Origin: Oikopleura dioica
Lineage: Eukaryota; Chordata; Appendicularia; Copelata; Oikopleuridae
Direction of reading: 5' to 3'
Assembly: GCA_907165135.1 (NCBI GenBank)
Contig: OU015568.1
Span: 13,338,501 to 13,402,500 of the forward strand
Length of the DNA: 64,000 nucleotides
Notes under the pieces: model-generated
Databases searched by the model: none
What the model saw: only the letters and a program-made list of their open reading frames with translations
What the model was told of the DNA's origin: nothing
Made by a program: the position numbers and the translations under genes
In this document: positions 33,577 through 45,575 of the stretch, piece by piece
Numbering within the stretch: position 1 is the stretch's first letter
How the letters are laid out: each line of letters starts with the position of its first letter

Positions 33577-34901
33577 ATGGCCCTTAAACTGACCAAAGAA
33601 GTCTTCATTGTTGGCGCTAAGCGAACCCCCTTCGGTGGATTCGGCGGTGCCCTCAAGGACTTCACTGCCAATGACCTCCAGACTCACGCTAATGTTGCTG
33701 CCATGGCTCAGGCTGGCGTCGATCCCTCCCTCGTCGACTCCGTGTGCGTCGGAAACGTCATGCAGAGCTCCAGCGATGCCGCTTACATTGCCCGACATAG
33801 TGCTCTCCGCGCTGGTATCGACAAGGCCACCCCCTGTTTGACCGTCAATCGACTCTGTGGGTCGGGTTTCGAATCTATCAACATGATTGCCATGGAAATC
33901 GAACTTGGCATGACCCAGATCGGTATTGGAGGTGGTGCTGAATCCATGTCTCAGGCTCCTTACGCCCTCCGAGGTGCTCGATTCGGCACTCGACTTGGCC
34001 AAGATCTCAAGCTTGAGGACACTCTCTGGGCTGGTCTTACTGATCAAAACATCAAGCTTCCCATGGGTATCACCGCTGAGAATCTTGCTGTTCAGTATGG
34101 CATCACCATGGAAGAAGCTAATGCCCATGCTTACCAGACCCAGCAACGATGGCTCGCTGCCAACGAGGCTGGTCATTTCAAGGTTTGAATGATTGAAGTA
34201 TTGGCAATGACTTATATTTAGGCGGAAATGGCCCCAATGGATGTCAAGATCCGCCGAAAGCCCGTCTCGATGGATTTTGATGAACATCCCAAGCCACAGA
34301 CTACCCTCGAGCAGCTCAACAAGCTCAAGCCCGTCTTCAAGAAAGATGGCACTGTGAATGCTGGTAATGCTTCTGGTGTCTGTGACGGTGCTGCCGCTGT
34401 CGTTGTAGCCTCTGCCGAAGCTGTCAAGGCGCACAACCTTACTCCTCTTGCTCGAATCGTTTCCTTTGCTTCCGCTGGCTGTGAACCTAAAGTCATGGGC
34501 ATCGGACCTGTCCCTGCTACCAAGCAGGCTCTTGCTGCTGCTGGTCTCACTTTGGATCAGATGGATCTCATCGAGGTTAACGAGGCTTTCGCTCCTCAAT
34601 TCCTCGCTGTCCAGAAGGAACTTGGCCTCGACAACGACAAGACCAACCTTTGTGGTGGTGCTATCGCCATTGGCCATCCGTAAGTCTCGATATTTATAGC
34701 GTTTGTTCATGTTCTGTTTAGTCTTGGTGCCTCCGGTACTCGAATCACTGGTCACTTGGCCCACGCTTTGAATCGAACTGGCTCCAAGTACGCTCTCGGG
34801 TCCGCCTGCATCGGTGGCGGCCAGGGTATCACCATCATCCTGTAAGACTTTTCAATTCATGCCAGGTTTTTTAATCATTTTTTAGCGAAAACATGCAATG
34901 A
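33577..34901 (+). CDS. ACAA2: Mitochondrial 3-ketoacyl-CoA thiolase
   Basis: Catalyses the last step of mitochondrial beta-oxidation, cleaving 3-ketoacyl-CoA. Four exons (33577-34182, 34222-34679, 34722-34841, 34886-34901). It starts MALKLTKEVFIVGAKRTPFG, has the nucleophilic cysteine in LTVNRLCGSGFES, the loop GGGAESMSQAPYALRG, IEVNEAFAPQFLAVQ, the histidine in IAIGHPLGASG, and the second catalytic cysteine in SACIGGGQG. Length (about 400 residues) and motif order match the ACAA2 group. No long cleavable presequence is present, which is normal for ACAA2. The final exon supplies only five residues before the stop. Strong C-ending codon bias generates long antisense frames that are not genes. 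Confidence 0.96.
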
Positions 34902-35067
34902 TTTCGTCGGATGCTTATTTATTCTGATCACAAGATCGCAAGTACTCATTCATAAAGTAACACGATTGAGAAATTTCTCGTTCTCCACATGTTTACTCCA
35001 CTGATAACTGTTAATGCTAGTTTATAGATTCATAATTTTAAATCTTTCCTTGTTCAGAAATTCGCTC

Positions 35068-35493
35068 ATGACCGCCACAGACACTATTGGTAGCCGTAAA
35101 TCGGGCCGTAGCTGGAAGACCTCTAAGAAGCCCATTCACACGATGACACCAAAGGGAGCTAACTCACAAAAGAAATGGAAAGCTAAGATGGACGAAAAGC
35201 TACGTATGCACCAGATGAAGGTGAGTTCAAGGAGTAATTACCCAATTAACGGGGTTAAGATGAGGGAGCGAGAAATAATTGCTCAAAGGAATGAAGAAAA
35301 GGAAGCCGAGCGTATCCGTATCGAAGAGAAGAAACGTCAGCAAGAAGAAAACGAATGGAAACAGGCGAAGTCTCAGGGTCAAATTGTGACGGACGCAAAG
35401 AAGATCAAAAAGCTCGAAGCGAAAGAAATAAAACAAAAGAAACGGGCCGCCCGACGAAAGTCGAAAATGAAGGGACCATCAAAGTTGAAATAA
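35068..35493 (+). CDS. CCDC86: CCDC86/Cgr1-like nucleolar coiled-coil protein
   Basis: A small basic protein with the Cgr1 signature: SRKSGRSWKTSKKPIHTM near the start, then KKWKAKMDEKLRM and a long Glu/Arg/Lys helix, ending KKRAARRKSKMKGPSKLK-stop. Family members act in nucleolar rRNA processing and chromosome periphery organisation. A 39-bp segment at 35221-35259 has GT-AG ends and is a multiple of three without stops; it is probably an intron, since it interrupts the helical charge pattern. The stop is 64 bp before the next gene's start, an operon-like spacing. Confidence 0.8.
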   Translation: MTATDTIGSRKSGRSWKTSKKPIHTMTPKGANSQKKWKAKMDEKLRMHQMKVSSRSNYPINGVKMREREIIAQRNEEKEAERIRIEEKKRQQEENEWKQAKSQGQIVTDAKKIKKLEAKEIKQKKRAARRKSKMKGPSKLK

Positions 35494-35557
35494 ACTCTGA
35501 CACACTGCTCCCTAAACGCAATCCGTATGAACTTCAAATAATCCATTGAACTTCAGA
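35494..35557 (+). promoter_or_regulatory. Operon-type spacer with acceptor
   Basis: 64 bp between two same-strand genes, ending CATTGAACTTCAG|A directly before ATG. It fits trans-splicing of a downstream cistron. Confidence 0.55.
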
Positions 35558-36003
35558 ATGAACCGAATTTTGGCTGTCCCCACCCGAGTCCTCTCCCGAC
35601 GAACCCTCGTCTCTTCCCTCGAGACTGGCGGTCATGCTCACGCCCGAAAGCCAGTGGCGCTCTTCTCCGCTCACCCCGCCTACTTCCGACCACTCGGTAA
35701 TATTGAACTTCCTTTTCACTGCTAATTCTATTCAGGTTTGGTTCTTATGGCCACGGCTTACATCCCAGCCATCTACTTTTACTACGACATCACCTTCAAC
35801 CAGCGAAAGGCAGAGACCTCCATCCTCGTCGGCCTTTTCGGAGAGGAGGGATTCCGTAAGTATTACCAAATCAAGATTTATAACCCACCAAACTTTTAGT
35901 CCGAGACTTGAACCTCTGCGTCGTCTTTACCCTCACCGGCATGGTCACCTTCTGGGCCGGCCGAGTGTTGTTCTTCCACAACCTCAACATCTGGTCCGCC
36001 TAA
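35558..36003 (+). CDS. Small two-helix protein with mitochondrial-type presequence, unidentified
   Basis: Three exons (35558-35696, 35736-35855, 35900-36003) encode about 120 residues. The N-terminus MNRILAVPTRVLSRRTLV is rich in Arg and Ser without acids, like a matrix-targeting presequence. A first hydrophobic segment LVLMATAYIPAIYFYY and a second LNLCVVFTLTGMVTFWAG flank a polar loop. The C-terminus is short and ends LNIWSA-stop. The architecture suggests a small inner-membrane subunit or assembly factor, but I do not recognise a family. Codon use is as biased as in the metabolic genes, suggesting high expression. Confidence 0.75.
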
Positions 36004-36144
36004 GTGCATTCAAATTAATTTCTGTCAGATACACACTTTGAAATCTCCCTCCTTATTTATTGTCAGTAACGCTTACTAATAGATTATTTGACAGAATACT
36101 CGACTCTTTGTGTTCATTTTTTAATAATTCTTTTGTGTATCAGA

Positions 36145-37626
36145 ATGGCTCGAGGGGCGTTGATAATCTTTGAAGGGGTCGATAGATCGGGCAAGTCGAC
36201 GCAAATCAAGCGTATTTTCAATCAAATGCTTAATAAAGGTGAAAAAGTGTATCTGACACGTTTTCCTGAGGTGAGCTACTTCCTTTGATGCATTGGGTTA
36301 ATAAGAGTTCTAGAGGACAAGCGAAATCGGACAGACCATTAACGGGTACCTGACGAGCTCTAACAACCTTTCGGACCAAGCTATTCACTTGCTTTTCTCC
36401 GCAAACCGATGGGAACATGCTCGTAAGTCTACCTGCGTGAAAAAGGAAAAAAAGTAGGACAAAAATATAGTGAAATTTCGTTCATTATAATGAAAATATA
36501 TATTTTTCGGAGATTCTAATTGTAAAAGTGTATTTGCAGTTTTTTTGATAGAAAATGCTGTAGTGTCTTATCTAGTGCCCATCAATCTTATCCTGACACT
36601 ACATCTCTTTTATTGCATCATGGTGCTATGCACCTCGATGCGCACCGGTTGGTAGCAAACCCTTTATAACTGCTCCCCATCTCTATTCTGACACATTACC
36701 TTACATTACCACAGATCCACACTACAACACACACTCACACAGGCACGACACTACCAATAAACGAGATATGAGATTTTAGTCCTTTTTGGGGCCTTGCGTC
36801 CCTTCGTCTTTAAGATGGCATTAGATGAGACTCTTACAATGCAGGTTTTTCGTTTTAGCTCCATTTCCTCGTGCTCTCCTAGATAGGTTTTCTCATCATT
36901 CGTCCCACCTTTTTAGGAGGCTGATCTGAGAAATCGTCTCGGTTTTTTCTTCAAAAACTTTTTTCTGAAAAAAATTTTTTTGATTTATTTATCTGGTATT
37001 TAATCCTTTCTTACCTTAAATATACGGCGATCGGACTTGAGTAAGTTCGAAAACTGATTATTTTTAGTTCTGATGCCCTGATAACAACAGTTTATCTAGA
37101 GATTTTGCATAAAAATTTAAGAAAAATTAGAAATCTAATTAGTGAATCTCGGGCGAAATTAGTTGGAAAATTTAATGCACGTTCAGAGAGCATTTTGAAC
37201 TACCTGAACAACGGGACATCAGTTTTGGTCGACAGATACGCATTTTCTGGTGTCGCTTTTACCGCTGCAAAGGGGCTTGATCTCGAGTGGTGCAAAAATC
37301 CCGACCGAGGACTTCCAAAACCAGATCTTGTTCTTCAGCTTGACGTTGACGAAGAAACTGCAAAAAGCAGAGGTGGCTTTGGAGAAGAAAGATATGAAAA
37401 AGTGGAGTTTCAGCGAAAAGTTAGAAGCCTATATTCTCGGTTGAAAGAAGAACACAGTGATGTAAGTCGTATAAAACTGAGCTGATTGAAATGAGTGCAT
37501 TAGATTTGGAAGGTGATCGACGCATCTGGAACAGCAGATGAACTGACACCTCAGCTTCAAAGTTTTGTTGATGAAACTATCAAAAACTGTCAAAATAATG
37601 ATATCGAAAAATTGTGGATCAATTGA
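36145..37626 (+). CDS. DTYMK: Thymidylate kinase
   Basis: Phosphorylates dTMP to dTDP for DNA synthesis. The P-loop lies in [16 protein letters not shown] (residues 5-20), followed by [25 protein letters not shown], the DRY motif in [31 protein letters not shown] and [10 protein letters not shown]. Four exons: 36145-36270, 36314-36422, 37186-37461 and 37504-37626. The second intron is unusually large at about 760 bp and holds unique-looking AT-rich sequence, possibly a decayed insertion. I chose the acceptor at 37185 because it gives [11 protein letters not shown], which aligns with the family length. The ATG follows GTATCAG|a. Confidence 0.93.
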
Positions 37627-37725
37627 GACTAAACATGTGCAATATTTTACCTGCCAACATGCAATAGCCAGAATTTACCATTCCTTCTTTCTACAATTAT
37701 TTTGAGCAAGAATGATCCCTTCAGA

Positions 37726-39100
37726 ATGCAAGTTTGTAAAGATGCACCTGCAGTTAAACTGCTTAAATTAGACACTAAAGAAGCAGTTGCTTCAGTTATG
37801 GCAGAAAATTTGACGACAAGGAAAAATAAAAAGCTCAAAATGGTCAATTTAATGAAGAAACAGTCGCCGCTATCTCCGGAAAAGCTTGACGATACATTCG
37901 CAGAGACCGACTATATAATTGACGAAGAGAAAGGTCTTCGTAGAGTTAGACCTTATTTCTTCACTCATCATAAGTTCGCGCTGAAGAGATGGCTTGGCAT
38001 GTCTGTTTTTGATATGATGATGAAAGAGTTCAGTCTTCATATTTCAACGCCTGAAAAGTTAAATGAAACGGCAGAGCGAGGCTACATGCTTTTAAACATG
38101 GAAAAGATCAACGCTTCGGAGCTCAAAGAAAGGATCATCAAAGACGGGGATATGATTTCAACGAAGGACCATCGCCACGAGCCTCCAATTAGAATCGAAT
38201 TGCCAACAGTCATCGCCGATACTGACGAGTTCTACGTCGTGAAAAAACCATCAAGCGTCCCAATTCATCCTGTAGCACAGTACCGACACAACTCACTGAT
38301 CTTCTTAATTGCCCGAGAATATAAAGTGAACTACCACGTCATTCACAGACTAGATAGACTCACTTCTGGGCTCGTTATTTTTGCCAAAACGAAAGAAGTG
38401 GCAAAGCGCGTAAGCAAAGAAATATCTGACAGAGTTGTTCAAAAACAGTATCTGCTGAGAGTCGTTGGGAAGTTTCCTGAAAAGGCAACGTGCGAAGAGA
38501 GCTTGTTTGAAATCTCTGCGAAGAAGGGTATTTACAGAGTAGCAAAGGATGGCGATGACGAGAAAAAAGTAAAGACTGCTTTGACAAACTTCGAGCTTGT
38601 TGAATTTTTCGAAGATAGCAACGAAAGTCTTGTTCGTGCAATGCCAAAGACTGGTAGAACACATCAAATTCGCGTTCATACTCAGTATTTGGGCTTCCCG
38701 ATCATCAACGACCCGGTTTACAATGATCCTCTGTTTGGGAAAGAACGATTTTTGGAACGACAACAAAGAGAAGATATCACAGAAGATATAGCAGTTGAAG
38801 GGCTGACGAAGTCGAAAAATTGGGGACCAAAGGGTTTTAAGATTGCCGAGGAAAGTGACACGCCTCAGATGGCTTTTGAAAAGGATCCGCTCTGGTAAGT
38901 TGTGGACTGATTTCCTAAATCATGCGCGTTCTAGTGATAAATGCAGGAACACTCCTGCTGATCCCAATCAACACGACCTGATCCTCTATCTTCACGCTCA
39001 AAAATACTCTGGCCCGAACTGGAGCTTCGAAACACCGCTCCCTTTCTGGGCTGAGCGCGACTTCAAAACTCCTGAATATTACAAGAAATACCTTCTGTAG
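37726..39100 (+). CDS. RPUSD2: RluA-family RNA pseudouridine synthase, RPUSD2-like
   Basis: Converts uridine to pseudouridine in RNA (yeast relatives Pus8/Pus9 act on tRNA; human RPUSD2 also acts on mRNA). Two exons (37726-38894 and 38947-39100). The catalytic motif HRLDRLTSGLVIFAKT contains the essential Asp. Other blocks are FYVVKKPSSVPIHPVAQYR, TGRTHQIRVHTQYLGFPI and NDPVYNDPLFG. An N-terminal extension of about 130 residues includes RVRPYFFTHHKFALKRWLG, typical of the RPUSD2/Pus9 group. The C-terminus DLILYLHAQKYSGPNWSF also matches. The start follows CCTTCAG|a. It lies 99 bp after DTYMK and 76 bp before the next gene. Confidence 0.93.
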
Positions 39101-39176
39101 CAAATATTTTCTAGAACAAAATCCCATCAACTCGAAGTCAGCAATTTGTTTTTAGTTTGAGAATGAGCGTATAAAA

Positions 39177-42100
39177 ATGCCAACAGAGTTCAAATTGAAA
39201 TCGTTGGCCCCGGGTCCGCCCTCGGGTACTATTCTGCAACTTCAAGGAAAACTCTCTTCAGGTAACTTTGGTTTTTGAGGTTTATTCTAGCGTGAATTTA
39301 GTTAACCAAGAAACATTATCACATTCAAGCACTTGTTATAAGCGAAACGACTATTATCACAACACATGTATAGAAATGCTAAGGTAACTTTTTAACACTC
39401 CTCGTTGATCCAACTTTTTTAACTAGAAATGGCTATCACAAAGCATATTCTGAAATGTTCAATCTGATCGAGAAGCGTAAGCTAGAAATAATCGCAGCTG
39501 GGCCTGGAACGCTGATGTCGCTCGCCCCTGTCGTTCACGAAAATAAAGAATACTTGGACACATTCAAGGAGAAGCTCACTGCGGCCGAAGAGGCCGAGCG
39601 GAAAAGCGAGCAAGTCAAAGTCTACTCAAATATTTCCGAATTGGCGCTTTACTTCAGCGAGCGGAAACTCACCTGGCTTTCTCATCACTTCTTCGATAGG
39701 GCACTCGCCATTGCGTCTGAGAGTAAGTGCCAGCCTTGATTCTCTTCCTTGATTTCAATTCTAAAGAGTAGACACTTTCACAATCGTTTTCAGTAACTGT
39801 GGATTCTGGTAAAAGCCTTTGCGAAGCAAGCGAGCGGTGTGGTTTGGCCTGTGAGTCTCGCGGTGAAATCGACGCGTCTCGGAGCCACCTTGAAAAAGCG
39901 GTGAGCCTGTCGCACGGACGGGGAACATGGAAGACAGCACAGGGCGACACGTGGAATCAAACATCGTCGTTTCACCTTTCTCGCGTGCTCAGACTCGTCG
40001 CCGAAAAGGACAGCTCAATCGAGAGCCAACTACAGGTGACCTTTTGCGCGCTAAGCTCCGTCATTATCTACCGGTATTATTGTAGCTACTCGAAAAGTCA
40101 GTGCTCGCCGCGGACACTAGCAAATATGAAAAAACAATCTCAACTGCCAATTACCACTACGGACACAAGTTATTCCAAGCAAAAATGTACAAAAATCACG
40201 TCAAATTCTTGAACGCGGCCTCGAAAACGCCCTTATTATACAGAATGGTAAGAATCAATTCAATTAGATTTCAAATTTATTCAAATGGTCATTTAGATGA
40301 GTTGATTCAAAAGATCACGGCTGTACTGTCCGACCTGATCCGAGCGAAAGGAGCTGGATTTGGAGATGAAATATTGGAATCGGCCGAAGCGATACTCAAA
40401 AAGGCGGTCGATAAAGTTGAATCCGAGGTAGGTCACCGTAAGTGGGTCTCCCTTCACTTCCGTCAGCTGATCAATTTTTTAAAGTCGATATTTTTGACAA
40501 CGATATTTTCAATTATTTTTTCGAGTTTGCCATCCCGTCGAATCCGCTTCTGCAAAATGTAATCAAAGTGGAATATTCATAAATTAAATTCGCTTGGCAG
40601 ATTGATTGAGCTTGCTCAGGCGCGCTTTCAAATTGCAACAAATTTAATTTGCCCAAGCTTGCTCCTTGGGGAAATTCTAAATTGCTTATGCAGGTCAATC
40701 AAATCCGCCAGTGATGGGTGATCCTCCCTCTCATGGGCTATTCTTGCTGTCTTTCATGACATTTTGAATATGAATTATACATTTTTGGAGGGTCATTTCG
40801 TTCATTTAAATTAAATATATTTCTATAATATTATTTTTCTGTTAATTCCCCAGAATTGCCGAGGTGATCTTTTTTATTTGATATTGCTTCGCTGCTCCGC
40901 TTGGAAAAAAGCCGCGGCGCGTCTTTTTAATAATCGTTTCCAGGACTCTGACTCAGATTTTCTGCACAGGTTGCCCCACAGCTCGCATTGTGGCTTTTAA
41001 CTTATACTTTCTTTCATCAATAGTTTGAATAATAATTTAAAATTTGAAATGAGGTGAGTCATCGTAAAAGCATCATTTTTACGCAGAGGCACTGCCCAGC
41101 GGGCAAGGGAAAGATCATTCTTATTCAGCGGGATTGGTACGTGACTGACTGTGCCAGAAGAGCGTGGTGTCGAGTGCCTCCTTGGCAGGCCGTGTCGCGA
41201 TGTCGTCTTTTTTTCTTCGTTTCTTTTTTTTTCAATTTTGGTCTCCTTTGGTTGATTTGGTCGACGCCTCCGCCCACGCACTTTCTCCCTTTGCTCGATT
41301 TCGCGACGCAGAGCAGAAAGGCGCCCGTCACTCGCCACACTACTCTCTCAGCGCGTCAGAGACAGCAGCAGCCTTTTTCTTGTTTTATTTTTCCAGTGAA
41401 TATTTTGAAAAGTAATCACCACGTGAAGAAATAAACAGCGAACTAGCCAAGCAGCTGATTGGCTGTAACAGTTCGAGAGAGGAAGTCTAGAGAAACCATC
41501 AATGAGTAATGCGATTATTCAGATTAATAATAGAAATATTGAATGAAGCCGGCACTGAACAGAAATCCTAGAAGTGGTTCAGCTTGAGTGAGACTGTAAT
41601 TTACAGTTTCCGAAAGCATCAAGAGCTTGAGCCAGTTCTAATTTCTGCCCAAGGCCGAGGCTGACCAATCGACGCCCGGGAATTTCAAAAAGAGAAAATC
41701 CGCGCTCTAGGGGTGTGTATTTGTTTCCCGCAGCCGCGAAAATGAAACATTTCATGACGCATTCGAAGAATGAAAAAAGCCAATTTGGATAAATAAAGTT
41801 AGGTCTTCGCGCGTCGATTATAATGACGATTGGAAAGATTTTCCAGTCGAAAAAACGGAACTAGAAGAAAATTTGTTTACGCAGCTAGAAGTGCTAAATA
41901 TTGACTCAAAGGCGATGATTCCGGGACGGCAAATATTTTAATAAATTGTTAAATAATTACTCGACTTAGAAAAAAAATGAATCAGCTGACGGAAATCCCC
42001 ATAATTATCATTTGATTGAACGAAATTTGAAATTGCTCCAGATTTTCTCATTTCGTTCGAGAGTTGAGTTGAGTTTTGAATAAATTTCGAAATTCGTTAT

Positions 42101-43295
42101 TCGAAATCTCGAAAAAAACGAATTCAGCTTGATCATTCGGGGCATCACATTAACACCACCTAAAATGATATGTCTACAAATAATCTTGCTAAAAATACCC
42201 GGTTTTGTAACTTTCAAGGTGGTCTTACTGTGAGCTCATTTGGATGAGCAAAGACAAGTTGTATTCCTGATTGATTTTAGGGCGGGCAATGCTCCGTGGA
42301 TGCACTTTCGCAAATGTCACTACTTTACAACGCGTACAAAAAGCACCCTCAAGCGACGGAACTCATCCAAAAAGCCTACCATAATTGTGAGGAAGCAAAG
42401 TAAGTAACCGAACAAACCTTTTGCCCTTCTTATCGTTCAACGACGAAATACACGGCGACGATCATTTAGGGTTCAGTGATTTAAAATTGATCCTAATTAA
42501 AGGCGGCCGGGAGGATAATCTAACTCTGAAATTCGAGGAAGCGGCCGGTGAATTTCTTTTTTTGAGACGTTGATACTTTATCCCTTGTTAGATTAGAAAT
42601 TACAGTCACTCGAGGCCGAATTCACTGCGAAGGAATTTCCCCTACAGAAATTACGCAGTTTTTTAATTTTTAGCTTATCAAAGAATTTGTAGATAGGGCG
42701 TACTTGGATAGAATTTTATAAAGCTATAAAAGGTATTTCATCCGCGAGTGACTGTAAATTATTTTTTCAAAAATAAAAGTCGTGCCATCTGCGCAGCCTT
42801 CTTTTTCTTATTCGCGCGATAAGTTTTGATTAAGCATTGAGAATCGATGGCTACTATCGACAGCGGCCTGTTCAGAAATATATTTTTCTATCGATTGGAG
42901 GAATTCCGACAGACGGTTCATATTCAAAAGCAAACTCAATGAATAGCTTTATGCCAAAATAAGATCGATAATATTGCCCTGGCTGGGGTCAATGAGCCCG
43001 AACCTTTTTTTAATTCCTCATCTTACCTCCTTTAATTGCCTCTCTTAATAAAGCAATAATGTTGCCGTTATGATTGTAATATTCTTGATTCGCAAAATTT
43101 ATGAACCAACAATTTAGGAATCGTGAAAGATCGACGCGTGTAGCAGTCGGCACTGTAGTTGGAAACGAGCATCTACTGGAGTACCGCCGTCAACTGTCGC
43201 TAGCTACCAAGAACAAAAAGAACGTTCGCATTTTGGTCAACTGGAAGAACCTTGGAGATCTGCAGACTCTGCAGCCTGATAAACAGCAAAACTGA
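39177..43295 (+). CDS. TTC29: Tetratricopeptide-repeat protein, TTC29-like
   Basis: TTC29 is an axonemal dynein-associated protein needed for cilia and sperm flagella. Blocks seen include TCIEMLRNGYHKAYSEMFNL, ALYFSERKLTWLSHHFFDR, ITVDSGKSLCEASERCGLAC, ESRGEIDASRSHLEKAVSL and HGRGTWKTAQGDTW; the order and the DSGK and GR-x-WK words match TTC29. Later exons carry further helix-pair repeats (GGQCSVDALSQMSLLYNAYK) and a basic C-terminus ending PDKQQN-stop. Two introns are very long for this window, about 1.85 kb (40430-42281) and about 0.7 kb (42401-43118). Several splice choices in the middle exons are my inference. It sits 76 bp after RPUSD2 and 91 bp before FH. Confidence 0.75.
40430..42281 (+). 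other. Long intron of the TTC29-like gene
   Basis: About 1.85 kb between the exon ending KAVDKVESE and the exon beginning GGQCSVDALSQ. AT-rich, with a mixed-composition block near 41150-41350 that opens several short frames, none with a family signal. It is some 30 times the median intron here, so an old insertion is likely, but I found no clear terminal repeats. Confidence 0.5.
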
Positions 43296-43386
43296 ACTTT
43301 CATATTCTATTCTATTTTTCTATTCAATAAATAATCTATATATTTTTTTACTGATTATTGTCGTTATTGAATTGGTACGGTTTAGC

Positions 43387-45373
43387 ATGCGTCAGTTCGT
43401 TTTGTCCCGAGTCGTTCGACCAAAAATCCCATCTCGATTTGTAAGTTGATTAAAATTTTTGTAAATGAGATCACGATACAAGCCCGCTTTTCCCTTCTGG
43501 TCAGTGGGTGGTGCTCGAGACGCAAGTTCTTTATCTTTTTTATGAAACCCATATTTTACTGAAAATTAACATGGGGCACTTTAAAAGAATCACTTTAGTT
43601 GTTACCTTTTTTATTAAAATTAAATCCAATAAGTTATAAAGCGCAGGAATTTTATGGTTCCCTTCAGATATTTTTATATAATCGTAAAATAGGAGAAATG
43701 ATCATAACTAGCCGAGCCACACCTAGTAGGCATCACAATATCGAGAAAAGAGCACTGATAGAAAATGATTCCGGTCAGAATAAAGATTTATATTCAGTTT
43801 CATTGCCATCGTGATAGATTGACCCCTATAAAATGAATTCTAGGCGTCTGGCTTCCGAATCGAGACCGACACCATGGGTGAGATGCAGGTGCCAAACGAC
43901 AAGCTCTATGGCTGCCAGACCGCCCGATCGATGAAAAACTTCCCCATCGGCGGCGAGGCCGATAAGATGCCCCGACAGATCATCCAAGTAATTGATAATT
44001 AAATTATTCTAATTGTAACCGCTCCGCAAGGCTTTTGGTTACCTCAAGAAGGCCTGCGCCGAAGCAAACCAGAAGTTTGGACTCGACGCCAAGCTCGCCA
44101 ACGCGATCAAGGAGGCCGCCGATGAGGTCATTTCTGGCAAGCTTTACGACGAGGGTCACTTTCCTCTTGTTATCTTCCAGACTGGCTCGGGCACCCAGTC
44201 GAACATGAACACCAACGAGGTCATTTCCAACCGCGCTAATCTCATCCTCGGCGGCGAAGTCGGCACCAAGTCCCCCGTCCACCCCAACGATCACGTCAAC
44301 AAGTCCCAGTCCTCGAACTGCACCTATCCTACGGCTATGCACGTCGCCACCGCTCTCGAAATCAACAACGTTCTCCTCCCAGGCCTCAAGAAGCTCCGAG
44401 AGGCCCTCTACGAGAAGCAGAAAGCTTTTGAGCACATTGTCAAAATTGGCCGAACTCATATGATGGACGCTACTCCATTGACTCTCGGACAGGAATTCTC
44501 TGGATACGTTCAGCAGCTCGATAACGGAATCGCCCGTGTTGAAGCCACCCTCCCACGAGTCTACGAACTTGCCATCGGTGGCACCGCTGTCGGAACTGGT
44601 CTCAACACTCGAATTGGTTTCGCAGAGGCTTGCTGTGAGGAGCTTTCCAACTACACCGGTCTTCCATTTGTCTCCGCTCCCAACAAGTTCGAAGCTCTCG
44701 CCAACCACGACGCCATGGTTGAGGTTTCCGGCGCTCTCAATGTTGTCGCCTGCTCCATCCACAAGATTGCCAATGATATGCGCCTCCTCGCTTCTGGACC
44801 ACGATGTGGTCTTGGCGAGCTCAATCTTCCCGAAAACGAGCCCGGATCCTCCATTATGCCCGGCAAGGTCAACCCAACTCAGGTTGAAGCTATCACTATG
44901 GTCTGTACGCAGGTCATTGGTAATAATATGGCTGTCACCGCTGGCGGTATGAACGGTCACTTTGAGCTCAACGTCTACAAGGTAAGTTTTTTCTCTTATC
45001 AACCCATTCATAACACTCAATAATTAGCCAGTCATGGTTTCCAACGTTCTCCGATCTGCCAACCTCATCGGCACTGCCTGCAACGCCTTTGTTGATAACT
45101 GCGTTGTCGGCATCACCGCCAACGAAGCCCGAATCGATCAGCTTCTCAATGAGTCTCTTATGCTCGTAACCGGTGATAACATTTCCAAGCAGCCCCTTTT
45201 TCAACCGCTTTTCAGCTTTGAACCTCCACGTCGGATACGATAAGGCCGCCGCCATCGCCAAGAATGCGCATAAGAAGGGAACCACGCTCCGAGAGTCTGC
45301 CAAAGAAAACGGCATCACGGACGAACAATTTGACGCTTGGGTTGTCCCAACCGATATGCTCGGACCAAAATAA
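43387..45373 (+). CDS. FH: Fumarate hydratase (class II fumarase)
   Basis: Interconverts fumarate and malate in the TCA cycle. Five exons (43387-43440, 43844-43987, 44031-44981, 45028-45172, 45216-45373). The first encodes an Arg-rich presequence [18 protein letters not shown], consistent with mitochondrial import. Conserved blocks include [53 protein letters not shown], the superfamily signature [11 protein letters not shown] and NESLMLVT. It ends PTDMLGPK-stop as in animal enzymes. All introns are GT-AG. High codon bias produces a long antisense open frame that is not a gene. Confidence 0.97.
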
Positions 45374-45575
45374 ACTTTTTATTGGGAGAGTGAAACAATT
45401 ATTTATTAAGCGCGCCCATTTCTGTATCTTTTCAGGAAATGTGTTCCTCTAGTGAAATTGCTTTTACATGTGTGTGTTTCTACAAGTTCATATTCAAATA
45501 GTTTTGAAGCATAAAAATGATGCATTATTCGGAAAGCTGTTTCGTTGACGGTATTTTTTCAGGGTTGGGTTAAGG

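Noticed and set aside
33565-34764. Long minus-strand frame (399 codons) opposite ACAA2
   Set aside because: It is the antisense of a strongly codon-biased thiolase gene; its product is low-complexity Ser/Gly/Leu with no family, and the plus strand has full thiolase motifs.
44004-45020. Long minus-strand frame (338 codons) opposite FH
   Set aside because: Antisense shadow of fumarase codon bias, with no motif of its own.
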